Source of the DNA: a bacterium
Lineage (GTDB): Bacteria; Acidobacteriota; Thermoanaerobaculia; Multivoradales; JAHEKO01
Length of the DNA: 64,000 nt
Assembly: GCA_024224155.1 (NCBI GenBank)
Contig: JAAENP010000211.1
Coordinates: 1 to 64,000 of the forward strand
Direction: 5' to 3'
Made by a program: the position numbers and the translations under genes. The notes beneath the pieces were generated by a model. That model did no database searches, was not told the DNA's origin, and worked only from the letters and a program-made list of their open reading frames with translations. Of this stretch, positions 11,592-20,250 are shown one piece after another (the stretch's first letter is position 1; each line of letters starts with the position of its first letter).

Positions 11592-13588
11592 CCCTCGATG
11601 AGGGCCTGAGATCGCGGATCGCCGCAGCCGCGGCCGTCGTTCTGCCGATTTTCGCCCTTGCCGAGATCAACTACCCGCATCTCGCGCCCCAGTCGCAGCT
11701 CGCGATCTTCGCGGCGCTGGGATTGGTGATCTGCTTTCTGGGGACCCGTCGCAAGCTCGGTGAGCATTCGCCCCTGGCCGCTGCCGCCGACGTGGTCCTG
11801 GCCGTCCTGGCCGTAGGGGTCTGCGCCTGGGTCGTCGTCCAGACCGAGCCGTTGTTCGAAGCCTCATGGCTCCTCGGCTCGTCGCTCGGCGACCGCGCGG
11901 GTGCCGAGACCGGGCTCGACGTGCTGGTCGGGGCGGTCGGCTTGATCGTGGTTCTCGAGGCCACCCGCCGGACGATCGGTTGGGTGCTGCCGGCACTCGC
12001 CGGCGCGTTTCTGCTCTATGCTTACTTCGGGGCCTCGCTCCCCTCGTGGCTTCTCCCCCATCGCGGCTACGGCGCCGAGCGCATCGTGGCGCAGACCTTT
12101 CTCCAGAGCCAGGGCGTCTTCGGGATCGCCCTCCGGGTGATGTTCACCTACGTGTTTCTGTTCGTGCTCTTTGGCGCGCTCCTCGAGGCCACCGGCGCGA
12201 CCGGGTTCATAGTTGAAGCGGCCCGGCGCCTGTTTCGCAAGTCGACCGGCGGCGCGGCCAAGGTCTCGGTGCTCTCGAGCGGCCTGATGGGCTCGCTTTC
12301 CGGGAGCGCGGTCGCCAACACCGCGACCACCGGCACCTTCACGATTCCGATGATGCGCAGCTCCGGCTTCCCGCGTCATGTCGCCGGCGGGGTCGAGGCC
12401 GCGGCCAGCTCGGGCGGCGCGCTGGTGCCTCCCGTGATGGGCGCCGGTGCCTACATGATGCTTGAGATCGTGACACCGCCCGTGACCTACCTCGAGATCA
12501 TACAAGCGGCGTTTCTGCCCGCCCTGGTCTACTATTTTTCGATCTTCGCCGTCGTCCATCTGACGGCCCGCCGGTTCAGCGCTTTCGGCTTGGATGGAGA
12601 GCCGGAGGAAACGGAAGAGGCGCGACCGGACTCGTCGGCCCCATCGCTTCCGAAGGCCTCGATGTTTCGATTCGAGGGATTGGTATTCATCTCGGCGCTG
12701 GGCGGACTGATCCTGTTCCTGCTTCTGGGCTTCTCGGTGTTTCGCGCCGTCAGCCTGGCACTCGCCATGGTGCTCCTGGTCTCGAGCTTCCATCGCGCCA
12801 CGCGCTTGAACGCGAAACAGCTACTGCTGGCGGTCCTCAAGGCCGGCCGGGATTCGGTGCCGCTGGTGTCGGCGGCGGCGTGTGTCGGGGTCGTCATTGG
12901 AGTCGTGACCTTGACCGGAATCGGCACCAGGCTGCCGGCGTTGATCCTGCCGCTGGCGCAGGACCACCTGCTGCTGGCTCTGGGCGCAATTATGCTCTCC
13001 TCGATCGTCTTGGGGATGGGCCTGCCCTCGGCGGTCTGCTACCTGCTGCTCGCGACCCTGATCGGTCCGGTCCTGGGCAAGCTCGGGGTCGTGCCGCTCG
13101 CGGCACATTTGTTCATCTTCTATTTCGGCATGATGTCGATGGTGACGCCGCCGGTGGCGCTCGCCGCTTACGCCGCGAGCTCGATCTCGGGCTCGTCGTT
13201 CTTGAAGACCAGCTGGTCGGCATTCCGCTTCGCGCTGGTCGGGTTCGTACTGCCCTATATCTTCGTCCTGCGCCCGGCGCTCCTGATGCTCGCCCCGGAT
13301 GGCTCCCGGGCGCCGCTGGGAGACACGATCGCCGCGCTGGCGATCGCTCTCCTGGGAGTCCTGCCGCTGGCCGCGGCGATCACCGGCCGACTCTTCACCG
13401 AGCTCAAGGCGGCCGAGCGGATCGGGTTGTTCGCGGTGGCGGTCTTTACGCTCCTGCCCGGAGGCGCCGGCACCATGGGCTGGAGCTTCGCCTGGTGGAA
13501 CCTGGCGGCGGTGGCGCTGTACGTGGCGGCGCTCGCCTGGGACCGGCGCAGGTTGAAGAGAGGTCTCGGCTTACGGGCGACCACCTAG
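11588..13588 (+). CDS. TRAP transporter fused permease (DctQ-DctM fusion)
   Basis: A 666-residue inner-membrane protein of about 17-19 helices. The first four helices correspond to the small DctQ subunit and the rest to DctM, with the conserved stretch SGLMGSLSGSAVANTATTGT and later GMGLPSAVCYLLLATLIGP. Such 4TM/12TM fusions pair with TAXI binding proteins, as here. It imports the ligand by sodium symport rather than ATP. The gene ends 29 bp before the convergent DUF1697 gene. Confidence 0.9.
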   Translation: MTLDEGLRSRIAAAAAVVLPIFALAEINYPHLAPQSQLAIFAALGLVICFLGTRRKLGEHSPLAAAADVVLAVLAVGVCAWVVVQTEPLFEASWLLGSSLGDRAGAETGLDVLVGAVGLIVVLEATRRTIGWVLPALAGAFLLYAYFGASLPSWLLPHRGYGAERIVAQTFLQSQGVFGIALRVMFTYVFLFVLFGALLEATGATGFIVEAARRLFRKSTGGAAKVSVLSSGLMGSLSGSAVANTATTGTFTIPMMRSSGFPRHVAGGVEAAASSGGALVPPVMGAGAYMMLEIVTPPVTYLEIIQAAFLPALVYYFSIFAVVHLTARRFSAFGLDGEPEETEEARPDSSAPSLPKASMFRFEGLVFISALGGLILFLLLGFSVFRAVSLALAMVLLVSSFHRATRLNAKQLLLAVLKAGRDSVPLVSAAACVGVVIGVVTLTGIGTRLPALILPLAQDHLLLALGAIMLSSIVLGMGLPSAVCYLLLATLIGPVLGKLGVVPLAAHLFIFYFGMMSMVTPPVALAAYAASSISGSSFLKTSWSAFRFALVGFVLPYIFVLRPALLMLAPDGSRAPLGDTIAALAIALLGVLPLAAAITGRLFTELKAAERIGLFAVAVFTLLPGGAGTMGWSFAWWNLAAVALYVAALAWDRRRLKRGLGLRATT

Positions 13589-13617
13589 GCGATGAGCGCG
13601 ACCAGCGCCGGATTCTC

Positions 13618-14157
13618 TCAATCGTTGAAGAACTTCGCTACGATCCGCTCCACGGTCCGCTTGCTGCGGAACGTCATCGGCCCCAGCACGGCTTCGATCG
13701 CGGCCAGGTCGAGCTCGGATTCCAACATGTACCCGAGCGGCAGCCAGAAGAGCTCGCTGCCGTGGATCGTGAGCCGATCCTGTTCGGTTGCCAGTCCCGA
13801 TACCGCTTGGCGAGCCGGGGAGGTCGGCCTGTTCGAGAGCATAGCCACCTGTATTCTTCCTACGGACTCTTCGCGCACCTGTTGCGCGAACGGCTCTCGC
13901 TGGGCAATTGCGCGAATCTCGTCCGCTGCGCGCAGGAACGTCGGTACTGCGTAGCCCAGTGAACACGCAAGACTTTCTTCGATGCGACGGGCGAGCACAC
14001 TCGGCTCGTCCGGCGCGTCGAAGATGACGTTGCCACTTGCCATAAAGGCTGAGACGTTGGCGAACCCGAGGGCCTCGAAGTGGCTGCAGAGTGCGGGATT
14101 CTTGATTCGATGGCCGCCGACGTTCATTCCGCGCAAGAAAGCGACGTGCCTTGTCAT
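13618..14157 (-). CDS. DUF1697 protein
   Basis: The protein has 179 residues from the ATG at 14157. The N-terminus HVAFLRGMNVGGHRIKN and the stretch NVSAFMASGNVIFDAP are the hallmark of DUF1697 (YuaF-type alpha/beta sandwich), and the C-terminal FRSKRTVERIVAKF also fits. Function is not established. It lies 14 bp downstream of the FtsX-like permease stop and may be the last gene of that transcript. A longer open frame running upstream to 14862 is antisense-type noise inside the permease gene. Confidence 0.85.
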   Translation of the reverse strand: MTRHVAFLRGMNVGGHRIKNPALCSHFEALGFANVSAFMASGNVIFDAPDEPSVLARRIEESLACSLGYAVPTFLRAADEIRAIAQREPFAQQVREESVGRIQVAMLSNRPTSPARQAVSGLATEQDRLTIHGSELFWLPLGYMLESELDLAAIEAVLGPMTFRSKRTVERIVAKFFND

Positions 14158-14171
14158 CGGGAGCTTCTCGC

Positions 14172-17100
14172 TTAGTCGCCCTTGAGCGCCGGCAACAGCG
14201 GTGCTCGAACGGTGCCGGCGACCGCGAAAATGCTGGCCAGCATGCCGACCACGAAGACCAGGAGGATGGTTGCGGCGAGCGACAGCCCCGGCAGCTGATG
14301 GCCTTCGGAAAGCAGGTTGGGCAGGACGCCGACGATGCCGGCGATCGTGCCGATGGCGATACCGACCATCAGCAGGACGCCGTTCTCGGCGAGCACCATG
14401 CGGGCGAGCAGTCCGGAGCGGAACCCGAAGGCCCGCAGGGTGGCGAGCTCGCTGCGGCGCTCGAGAACGTTCCTGAGCAGCACCACGCCCAGTCCGATGG
14501 TGCCGAGCAGCAGCCCGAGGCCGCCGAGAGTTTGGAAGGTGGCGATATAGGTATTCTCGACCGCCTGAAAGCTCGCGATGCGCTCGGCCGAGGAGGTGAC
14601 GTCGAAGCCGAACCGGTCGAGATTGCCCTCCAGGATCTCGGTGACGGTTCCCTGCGCGAGGTCGTCGCCCGCGGGAGATTCGACCAGGAAGAACGAGTAG
14701 CCGGTCTGGCGAGGAAAGTGTTCGAGGAAGTTCTGCTCCGAGACCAGCAGTTCGCTTTGAAAGATGCTCTTCTTGAGCAGCCCGACGAGGCGCAGACGCA
14801 CTTCCTCTCCGTTTTGGCTCTCGAGGACGAGGTCTTTGCCGAGACCGAGGTGGAGGATCCAAACCGCCGAGTTGTAGTCGGCGATCGCGGGGATCACGCC
14901 GGGCTCGAGCTCGCGCTGGAGCAGCTCCCAGGGATTCTCGACGTCTTCGGAAGCGGACTGGAAGGAGAAGCCTCCGCGCGCGATCATCTCGTCCGAAACT
15001 CCGAGAACGTTGGGCCGGCCGGGTCGGTAGAGATTGAGGCAGCTGGCGTCTTCGCCCGGCAGGCGGCGGAGCGGCCAGATCTGCGAGCCCGCCAGGATCG
15101 CGGAGTCTTCACGCGAGAGTCCGAGCCCGGAATGTAGCTCCGAGTCGTTGAGGTCGACGTGGATCGAAACGTCGCTCTCGGCAAGCAGCCGGAAGCCGCC
15201 GGCGCCGGAGTCTCGCGAGTCGGCGTCGACGACCCCGCTTCGGCGGTTGGCTCCGACGATCACCAAGAGAAAAACCGCGCTCGCGATCAGGGCGACACTC
15301 GCCAGGCTCCGGCCCGGGTTGCGGCCGCTGTTGCGCGCACCCATCGCAATCACCGGCCTTCGTCCGAGCATGCCGGAGAGCCGACTCGCCGAGCGCTTGC
15401 CGTAGCGCAGCCAATTGGCCAACAGGGCTATTCCGGCGATGAGCAGAAGAAAGCCGATTCCCATGGCGACGAGCGGCAGGGCCTGGGTACCCAGAAACGG
15501 TGCGACCGCGAGCAGGACGATCGCCGTCGCGGCCGCCACCCACGCAATCCTCCGAGACGACACCCAGGCAGGTTTCGCTCGCACCGCTTCGACCGCGCCG
15601 GCGAGAAGACTCGGGGCCGGAACCCGTCTCAGGTTGCGCAGCGCGAGCCAGAGAGTGAATGCGACGGTCAGAACCGAAGCCAGCCAGCCGATCGCGAGCG
15701 AGATCGGAGCCAGGTGGAGCGCGAGCCCGGTCGTGCCAACCGCCGACAGCCACCAGCTTCGAAGAGCCGCCAACATGGCGGCGGCGTAGCCGGCGGCCGC
15801 GGCGACGCCGAGGAGAGAACCGACCGCTGCAAGCACGAGGCCCTCGACCAGGAAGCGGCGTCGAACCTTGGCCTCCGGGAAGCCGACCGCGCGTAACAGA
15901 CCAACCTCGCGGGCGCGTTGCTCGACTCCGAGCCGAAAGAGCAGGGCCACCAGAAGCGCTGCCGAACCGATCAGGAAAAAACTTAGAGCCAAGAACAGAC
16001 CGCCGAAGTCGGTAGCCCCGCGGGCGGCCTCGAGACCGTCGGCACGCAGATCGAGGATCGTCAGCCCACTGCCACGCGCCAGTCGCCGGGGCAGGTCCTC
16101 GCGCAGCAGACGCTCGAGACCTTCGGTCGAGCCGCCCGGTGCGGGTGCGATCTCCACGGTGGTGGTGTGACCGAAGCGGCTCGACCAGAGCTTGCGTCCG
16201 GTGGCTAGCGAGACGAAGGCCTTGGGCGCGGCGCGGTAGAGGTCCCAGTACTCCTCGTCGCGGTCTCGAATCCGCCCCAGCTCGACCGGAAACGGCGGAT
16301 CCCAAGCGGCGATGTCTTCGGCATCGGCCATGCCGGGGAAATCGGGCGTGAGACCGGGGTCGACGGCCGGCCCGGCAAGGGCCGCGACACCGGCGAGCTC
16401 GAGCGTTACGGTCTTCTCAGAGAGCTCGTCGCGGGCCCCGAGCTTGTAGTAGGTGAGCTGGATAGGTTGACCGAGCCCGGCGTCGAGGTCGGTGCCTGGA
16501 CCGGTGAGATCGCCGGGGTCGACTCCGAGATCTTCGGCCGCCCAGGCGTCGACGACGATCTGGTCTTCGGCCAGCCGAGGAACCGAATCGCCGCTCGTCA
16601 GCGTCAAGGCCGGCAGCCCCGAGAGCCCCGGTAGACGCAACCGCGAATCGCCTACCGGATCTAGCGCCGTGATGGTGGTGTAGGGCACCGAGCCGTTCGG
16701 CGAGGTGAGTGAGTTGGCGAGGTAGGTGAGCGACGGACGCAGGGCCAGCCCGTTGTCCTCGGCAAGCTCGATGACCGTCTCCGTGGTGGCATCGGCGAGC
16801 ACGAACTGCCGGCTGCCCAGGCGAAAGCCATACTCGGTAGGCTCGAGCATGAGTGAGAGGTCCTCCAACTCGACGGTCTCGGCTACCAGCTCGGCCACGC
16901 TGGTTCGGCTCGAGTCGGCTGTTTCTGTATCCGAAGACATCAGGAAGGTGTTGACGCGCCCTCGGTGGTCTCGGCCCAGGAGTGCCCTCTGAAGTCGTTC
17001 CAACTCGACGAACAGGTTGCGCGGAGCGGCTTGCTGGGGACTGAAGCGAAAGCCGCCGGCGCCGGTGTCCGGCATGATGGCGGTTACCGCAAGACGGAAG

Positions 17101-17651
17101 CGCTCGATGGTGTCCTCGGCCTCTTCGCGTCCGACCAGCGTTTCGCGCGGTACCTCCGCCGGTCGCTCGACCGCTACTAGGACGGTGTCACCGGCTTGGA
17201 GGTCGAGCTCGCGGGCCAGGGCCTCGTTGACGATCGCAGAGGGCGCGATTCGTCCAACGCTCTGCTCGAAGGCGAACGCCCCGGTTTTCGGAAAGAGATC
17301 CCAGAAGCCGGCGCTCACGCCGAAGATCTGGACCTCCGAGGCGCGTCGCTGACGGTCGTCACTGTCACGGTGCCGCACGGATCCTCTGACGGAGATGGCT
17401 GGCTCGATTCGAAGACCGCTCGCGGTACCGTCTCCGGCTTGGGCCGCGAGGTCTTCGGCCAGCTCGCTACGAATGAAACCGTCGCTGACGACGGCCTGGT
17501 CCACTTCACCGAGTCGATCCAGGACCAGATCGCTGAGACTGCCGCGAACCGAATCCCCGACGATGAGAGCGCCGGTCAAGACCGCACAGGCCACCGCGGC
17601 TCCGATTGTCACCGCCAGGTGAGAGCGCCAGAAGTGGATGAGCCCGCGCAT
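14172..17651 (-). CDS. Large FtsX-like ABC transporter permease (MacB/LolC-type)
   Basis: The protein has 1159 residues from the ATG at 17651 (MRGLIHFWRSH), which overlaps the ATPase stop by one base. It has an N-terminal helix (AVTIGAAVACAVLTGALIVG), a very large periplasmic domain of about 550 residues, a central cluster of helices including GLFLALSFFLIGSAALLVALLF, a second periplasmic domain and a C-terminal FtsX domain (ERRSELATLRAFGFRSGLL). The duplication of periplasmic plus FtsX units makes it roughly twice the usual size, so one polypeptide probably does the work of two permease subunits. With the adjacent ATPase it would act in lipoprotein or lipid movement, or peptide efflux; the substrate is unknown. 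Confidence 0.85.
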   Translation of the reverse strand: MRGLIHFWRSHLAVTIGAAVACAVLTGALIVGDSVRGSLSDLVLDRLGEVDQAVVSDGFIRSELAEDLAAQAGDGTASGLRIEPAISVRGSVRHRDSDDRQRRASEVQIFGVSAGFWDLFPKTGAFAFEQSVGRIAPSAIVNEALARELDLQAGDTVLVAVERPAEVPRETLVGREEAEDTIERFRLAVTAIMPDTGAGGFRFSPQQAAPRNLFVELERLQRALLGRDHRGRVNTFLMSSDTETADSSRTSVAELVAETVELEDLSLMLEPTEYGFRLGSRQFVLADATTETVIELAEDNGLALRPSLTYLANSLTSPNGSVPYTTITALDPVGDSRLRLPGLSGLPALTLTSGDSVPRLAEDQIVVDAWAAEDLGVDPGDLTGPGTDLDAGLGQPIQLTYYKLGARDELSEKTVTLELAGVAALAGPAVDPGLTPDFPGMADAEDIAAWDPPFPVELGRIRDRDEEYWDLYRAAPKAFVSLATGRKLWSSRFGHTTTVEIAPAPGGSTEGLERLLREDLPRRLARGSGLTILDLRADGLEAARGATDFGGLFLALSFFLIGSAALLVALLFRLGVEQRAREVGLLRAVGFPEAKVRRRFLVEGLVLAAVGSLLGVAAAAGYAAAMLAALRSWWLSAVGTTGLALHLAPISLAIGWLASVLTVAFTLWLALRNLRRVPAPSLLAGAVEAVRAKPAWVSSRRIAWVAAATAIVLLAVAPFLGTQALPLVAMGIGFLLLIAGIALLANWLRYGKRSASRLSGMLGRRPVIAMGARNSGRNPGRSLASVALIASAVFLLVIVGANRRSGVVDADSRDSGAGGFRLLAESDVSIHVDLNDSELHSGLGLSREDSAILAGSQIWPLRRLPGEDASCLNLYRPGRPNVLGVSDEMIARGGFSFQSASEDVENPWELLQRELEPGVIPAIADYNSAVWILHLGLGKDLVLESQNGEEVRLRLVGLLKKSIFQSELLVSEQNFLEHFPRQTGYSFFLVESPAGDDLAQGTVTEILEGNLDRFGFDVTSSAERIASFQAVENTYIATFQTLGGLGLLLGTIGLGVVLLRNVLERRSELATLRAFGFRSGLLARMVLAENGVLLMVGIAIGTIAGIVGVLPNLLSEGHQLPGLSLAATILLVFVVGMLASIFAVAGTVRAPLLPALKGD

Positions 17652-18334
17652 CAGATGTCCGAGAGCTTGCCGTCGACCAGGTCGAACCGGCGTCGGAATT
17701 GCGATGCGAGCTCCTGATTGTGAGTCACCACGATCAGGACGTTGCCGGCTTCGCGATGAAGCTCGAACAAGAGCTTCGCCACGCCGTCGGCGTTCGCGCG
17801 GTCGAGGTTGCCGGTGGGCTCGTCGCACAGCACTACCTTGGGCCCCTGGACCAGAGCTCGCGCCACCGCGGCCCGTTGGCGCTCACCTCCGGAGAGCTGC
17901 GCCGGCCGGTGAGAAAGGCGGTGGCTCAGGCCCACCCGTTTGAGAAGTTCGCGCGCCGTCGCTTCGGCGGAGTCGGGCGGCGGCGGGAAGGCGAGTGTCG
18001 GCAAGAGGACGTTCTCCAGCACGGTGTATTGCGGCAGGAGATGGTGCTCCTGGAAAACGAATCCCAGGGTGCGATTGCGGAAGCGAGCGAGCTCCTTTTC
18101 GGCGAGATCGAAGGGACTCCTGCCGTCGATTGCGATCGTCCCGGATGTGGGTGTGTCGAGAGCTCCCAGAAGATGGAGGAGGGTGCTCTTGCCGGAGCCG
18201 GACGGGCCCGTGACGGCAACCGCCTCGTTCTCTCCGAGCTCGAACGAGATTCCATCGAGCACCCTCACCGTCTCATCGCCGGTTGAGAAGCTCTTGTGGA
18301 GGTCCTGAACGCGAAGTGCTTTCGCTTCGGTCAT
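17651..18334 (-). CDS. ABC transporter ATP-binding protein (LolD/MacB type)
   Basis: A 227-residue ATPase from the ATG at 18334 (MTEAKALRVQDLHKSF). It has Walker A GPSGSGKST, Q-loop FVFQEHHLLPQYT, signature LSGGERQR, Walker B VVLCDEPTGNLD and H-loop VVTHN. The EHHLLP Q-loop and NLD Walker B are typical of the LolD/MacB/FtsE group that drives FtsX-like permeases. Its start overlaps the thioesterase stop (ATGA) and its own stop overlaps the permease start, so all three genes are coupled. Confidence 0.92.
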   Translation of the reverse strand: MTEAKALRVQDLHKSFSTGDETVRVLDGISFELGENEAVAVTGPSGSGKSTLLHLLGALDTPTSGTIAIDGRSPFDLAEKELARFRNRTLGFVFQEHHLLPQYTVLENVLLPTLAFPPPPDSAEATARELLKRVGLSHRLSHRPAQLSGGERQRAAVARALVQGPKVVLCDEPTGNLDRANADGVAKLLFELHREAGNVLIVVTHNQELASQFRRRFDLVDGKLSDI

Positions 18335-18849
18335 GGCGTGTCTCCTGCCCCTGATGTCTTTCCGGAGTCGGATGTGCCCACAAGCGCCGCTCGGAGCTTG
18401 TCGGCGATGACGTCGGGAATTGGAATTGTCTGGAGAGCGCCGTTGTCCCCGAGGACGCAGCAGACCGAAGACATCTTGCCTTCGGCCACCTGCTCGCCAC
18501 GGCAATGGAAGCCGAAGCGGTAGGTCATGGACTTCGTGCCCTGACGCTCGATGAAGACTCGAACCTCGAGCTCGTCTCCGAATCGAACCGGCTTGAGGTA
18601 CTTGCAGTGAGCGTCGACCCGCGGCCAGCCGATCGTCCGGTTGTCCTGTTCGAGGTGAACCGTGGTACCCAGCGATCTCAGGAGCTCGTGCTCGGCGGTC
18701 TCCATGAAAACGAAGAAGCGGGAGAAGTGGATATTGCCGCTGACATCGGTGTCGACGAACTCGATGCGGCGGCGATAGGTGTGGACGGGCTGCTTGGTGA
18801 CGCTCACGGACACCAGAATACTGCAGATAGGAGCGAGCGGGCCGCCCAC
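18331..18849 (-). CDS. Acyl-CoA thioesterase, 4-hydroxybenzoyl-CoA thioesterase fold
   Basis: Up to 172 residues; GTG codons at 18813 or 18807 are alternative starts that fit the family length (about 140) better. The hotdog-fold signature VDTDVSGNIHFSRFFVFMETAEHELL contains the D-x-x-G-x-x-x-x catalytic loop, and KYLKPVRFGDELEVRV completes the domain. It hydrolyses an acyl-CoA of unknown chain. It heads the operon with the ABC ATPase and FtsX-like permease, an unusual partner that may hint at a lipid-related substrate for the transporter. Confidence 0.8.
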   Translation of the reverse strand: MGGPLAPICSILVSVSVTKQPVHTYRRRIEFVDTDVSGNIHFSRFFVFMETAEHELLRSLGTTVHLEQDNRTIGWPRVDAHCKYLKPVRFGDELEVRVFIERQGTKSMTYRFGFHCRGEQVAEGKMSSVCCVLGDNGALQTIPIPDVIADKLRAALVGTSDSGKTSGAGDTP

Positions 18850-18882
18850 ACCTGTGCCCGCGGTGGGGCCCGCTCTGCTCCG

Positions 18883-20178
18883 CTAGCCGTCGATCAGGGT
18901 CTGGTAGAGCGCAGCCGTGGCTTCCGCCATCGGCTCTTCGCCGAAGCGCCCGAGGACGGCGGCTCGGCCGGCTTCGCCGAGACGACTCCTTTCGTCGGGC
19001 GCGTCGAGGAGTTCTCGCAGCCCCTCGGCCAGGGCCTCGACCGAGCGCGGCTCGACCAGGGTGCCACCGCCGATGGCTCGAATCATCTCCGGGAAGGACC
19101 CGTGTTCGGGCTGGACGACCGGCACCGCGTTGGCCATGGCCTCGAGAACCGAAATGCCCTTGGCTTCGCGGTAGACGGTCGGCACCGAGAAGACGTCGAG
19201 CGAGCGCAGAAACGAGATCTTGGCGCGTCGATCGACCTCGCCGAGAAAGTCGAAGCGCTCGATCAGACCGGCCTCGTGGAGCTTTCTTTCCAGGTCCAGA
19301 TAGTAGGAGCGATCCTTGGCACCGAGATAGCCGGCGACCCGCAACCGAAGATCTTCGCGCCCGTCTTCCGCGGCCAGGACCAGGAAGGCGTCGACCAGAA
19401 TGTGGAGGCCCTTCTCGGGGCAGATCCGCGCAAGGTAGCCGATCGAGAGCGACTCACCGGCTCCTCGGTCGGCAAGTGGCTCGCGGTGCCCGTCGAGCTT
19501 GAGGCCCAGCGGTACTACGGTGAGCTTGTGGCGCTCGACGCCAAGCAGTTCGGCCATTCTGTCGGCGTAGAACTCGTTGGGGGCGAGAAAGATGTCGGCA
19601 TCTTGCGCACGTGCGCGCATCTCGGCGACGACTTTTTCGCGATACGCGGACGGAAGATCATCGATGAAGAGATCCTCTCCCTGCACCGCAACCACAACCG
19701 GAACTCCCAGCTCTTGTTTGAGTCTGCGTACAAGGCCCAGAAACATCGAGTTCGTGATGTGGACGACGTCGGGCTTGAACTCGTCTCGCAGCCAGCCGAC
19801 CAGCTCGTCGAGCTCTTTGTGGGCCGATCCGTTTTCGCCCTGAAGCACACCCAGGGCGAGCTCGCCGAGCTCGCGGGCATCGGTCGAACCGCCGAACTTC
19901 GCTGCGAGGTTGAGCAAGAAAGGACGGTTCAAGAGCCAGTCGATCGCCGCGTGGCGAGTCCGAAAGAACTCGCTCTTCTGCTCCAGGTAGACCCCGACGG
20001 CGCCGTAGAACACCCGTTTTCCGCTGACACTGGCCTCGTCGGTGCGGATCGGTGTGTAGGTGGGCAGAAGCGCCACCTCGTGACCGAATTTCTGCAGCTG
20101 CGCCGCGACCGTGTTGTCATGAATACACGAGCCGCAGTACATGCCACCGGCGCCGGCGGCGATATAGGCGATCCTCAT
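18883..20178 (-). CDS. Glycosyltransferase family 4 protein
   Basis: The protein has 431 residues from the ATG at 20178 (MRIAYIAAGAGGMYCGSC); a start 21 bp upstream only adds a few residues. The GT-B fold is clear: an N-terminal acceptor half and a C-terminal nucleotide-sugar half with LSIGYLARICPEKGLHILVDAF and EAKGISVLEAMANAVPVV, in which the E-x7-E motif of GT4 sits. The GAGGMYCGSCIHDN beginning is a distinctive subfamily. It likely adds a sugar to a surface glycan or lipid; donor and acceptor are unknown. A GGGGACAC hairpin lies 11 bp upstream of its start. Confidence 0.87.
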   Translation of the reverse strand: MRIAYIAAGAGGMYCGSCIHDNTVAAQLQKFGHEVALLPTYTPIRTDEASVSGKRVFYGAVGVYLEQKSEFFRTRHAAIDWLLNRPFLLNLAAKFGGSTDARELGELALGVLQGENGSAHKELDELVGWLRDEFKPDVVHITNSMFLGLVRRLKQELGVPVVVAVQGEDLFIDDLPSAYREKVVAEMRARAQDADIFLAPNEFYADRMAELLGVERHKLTVVPLGLKLDGHREPLADRGAGESLSIGYLARICPEKGLHILVDAFLVLAAEDGREDLRLRVAGYLGAKDRSYYLDLERKLHEAGLIERFDFLGEVDRRAKISFLRSLDVFSVPTVYREAKGISVLEAMANAVPVVQPEHGSFPEMIRAIGGGTLVEPRSVEALAEGLRELLDAPDERSRLGEAGRAAVLGRFGEEPMAEATAALYQTLIDG

Positions 20179-20188
20179 CGGGGGATTC

Positions 20189-20214
20189 GGGGACACCATT
20201 CACATGGTGTCCCC
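20189..20214. repeat. GGGGACAC palindromic repeat, copy 1
   Basis: A perfect 11-bp inverted repeat, GGGGACACCAT with ATGGTGTCCCC, around a 4-base loop, followed by TCCCAACTG. It lies between the symporter and the glycosyltransferase. A near-identical copy is at 21935. Confidence 0.8.
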
Positions 20215-20250
20215 TCCCAACTGGTTTTCAGTAGACGCTGGCTCACGGTC

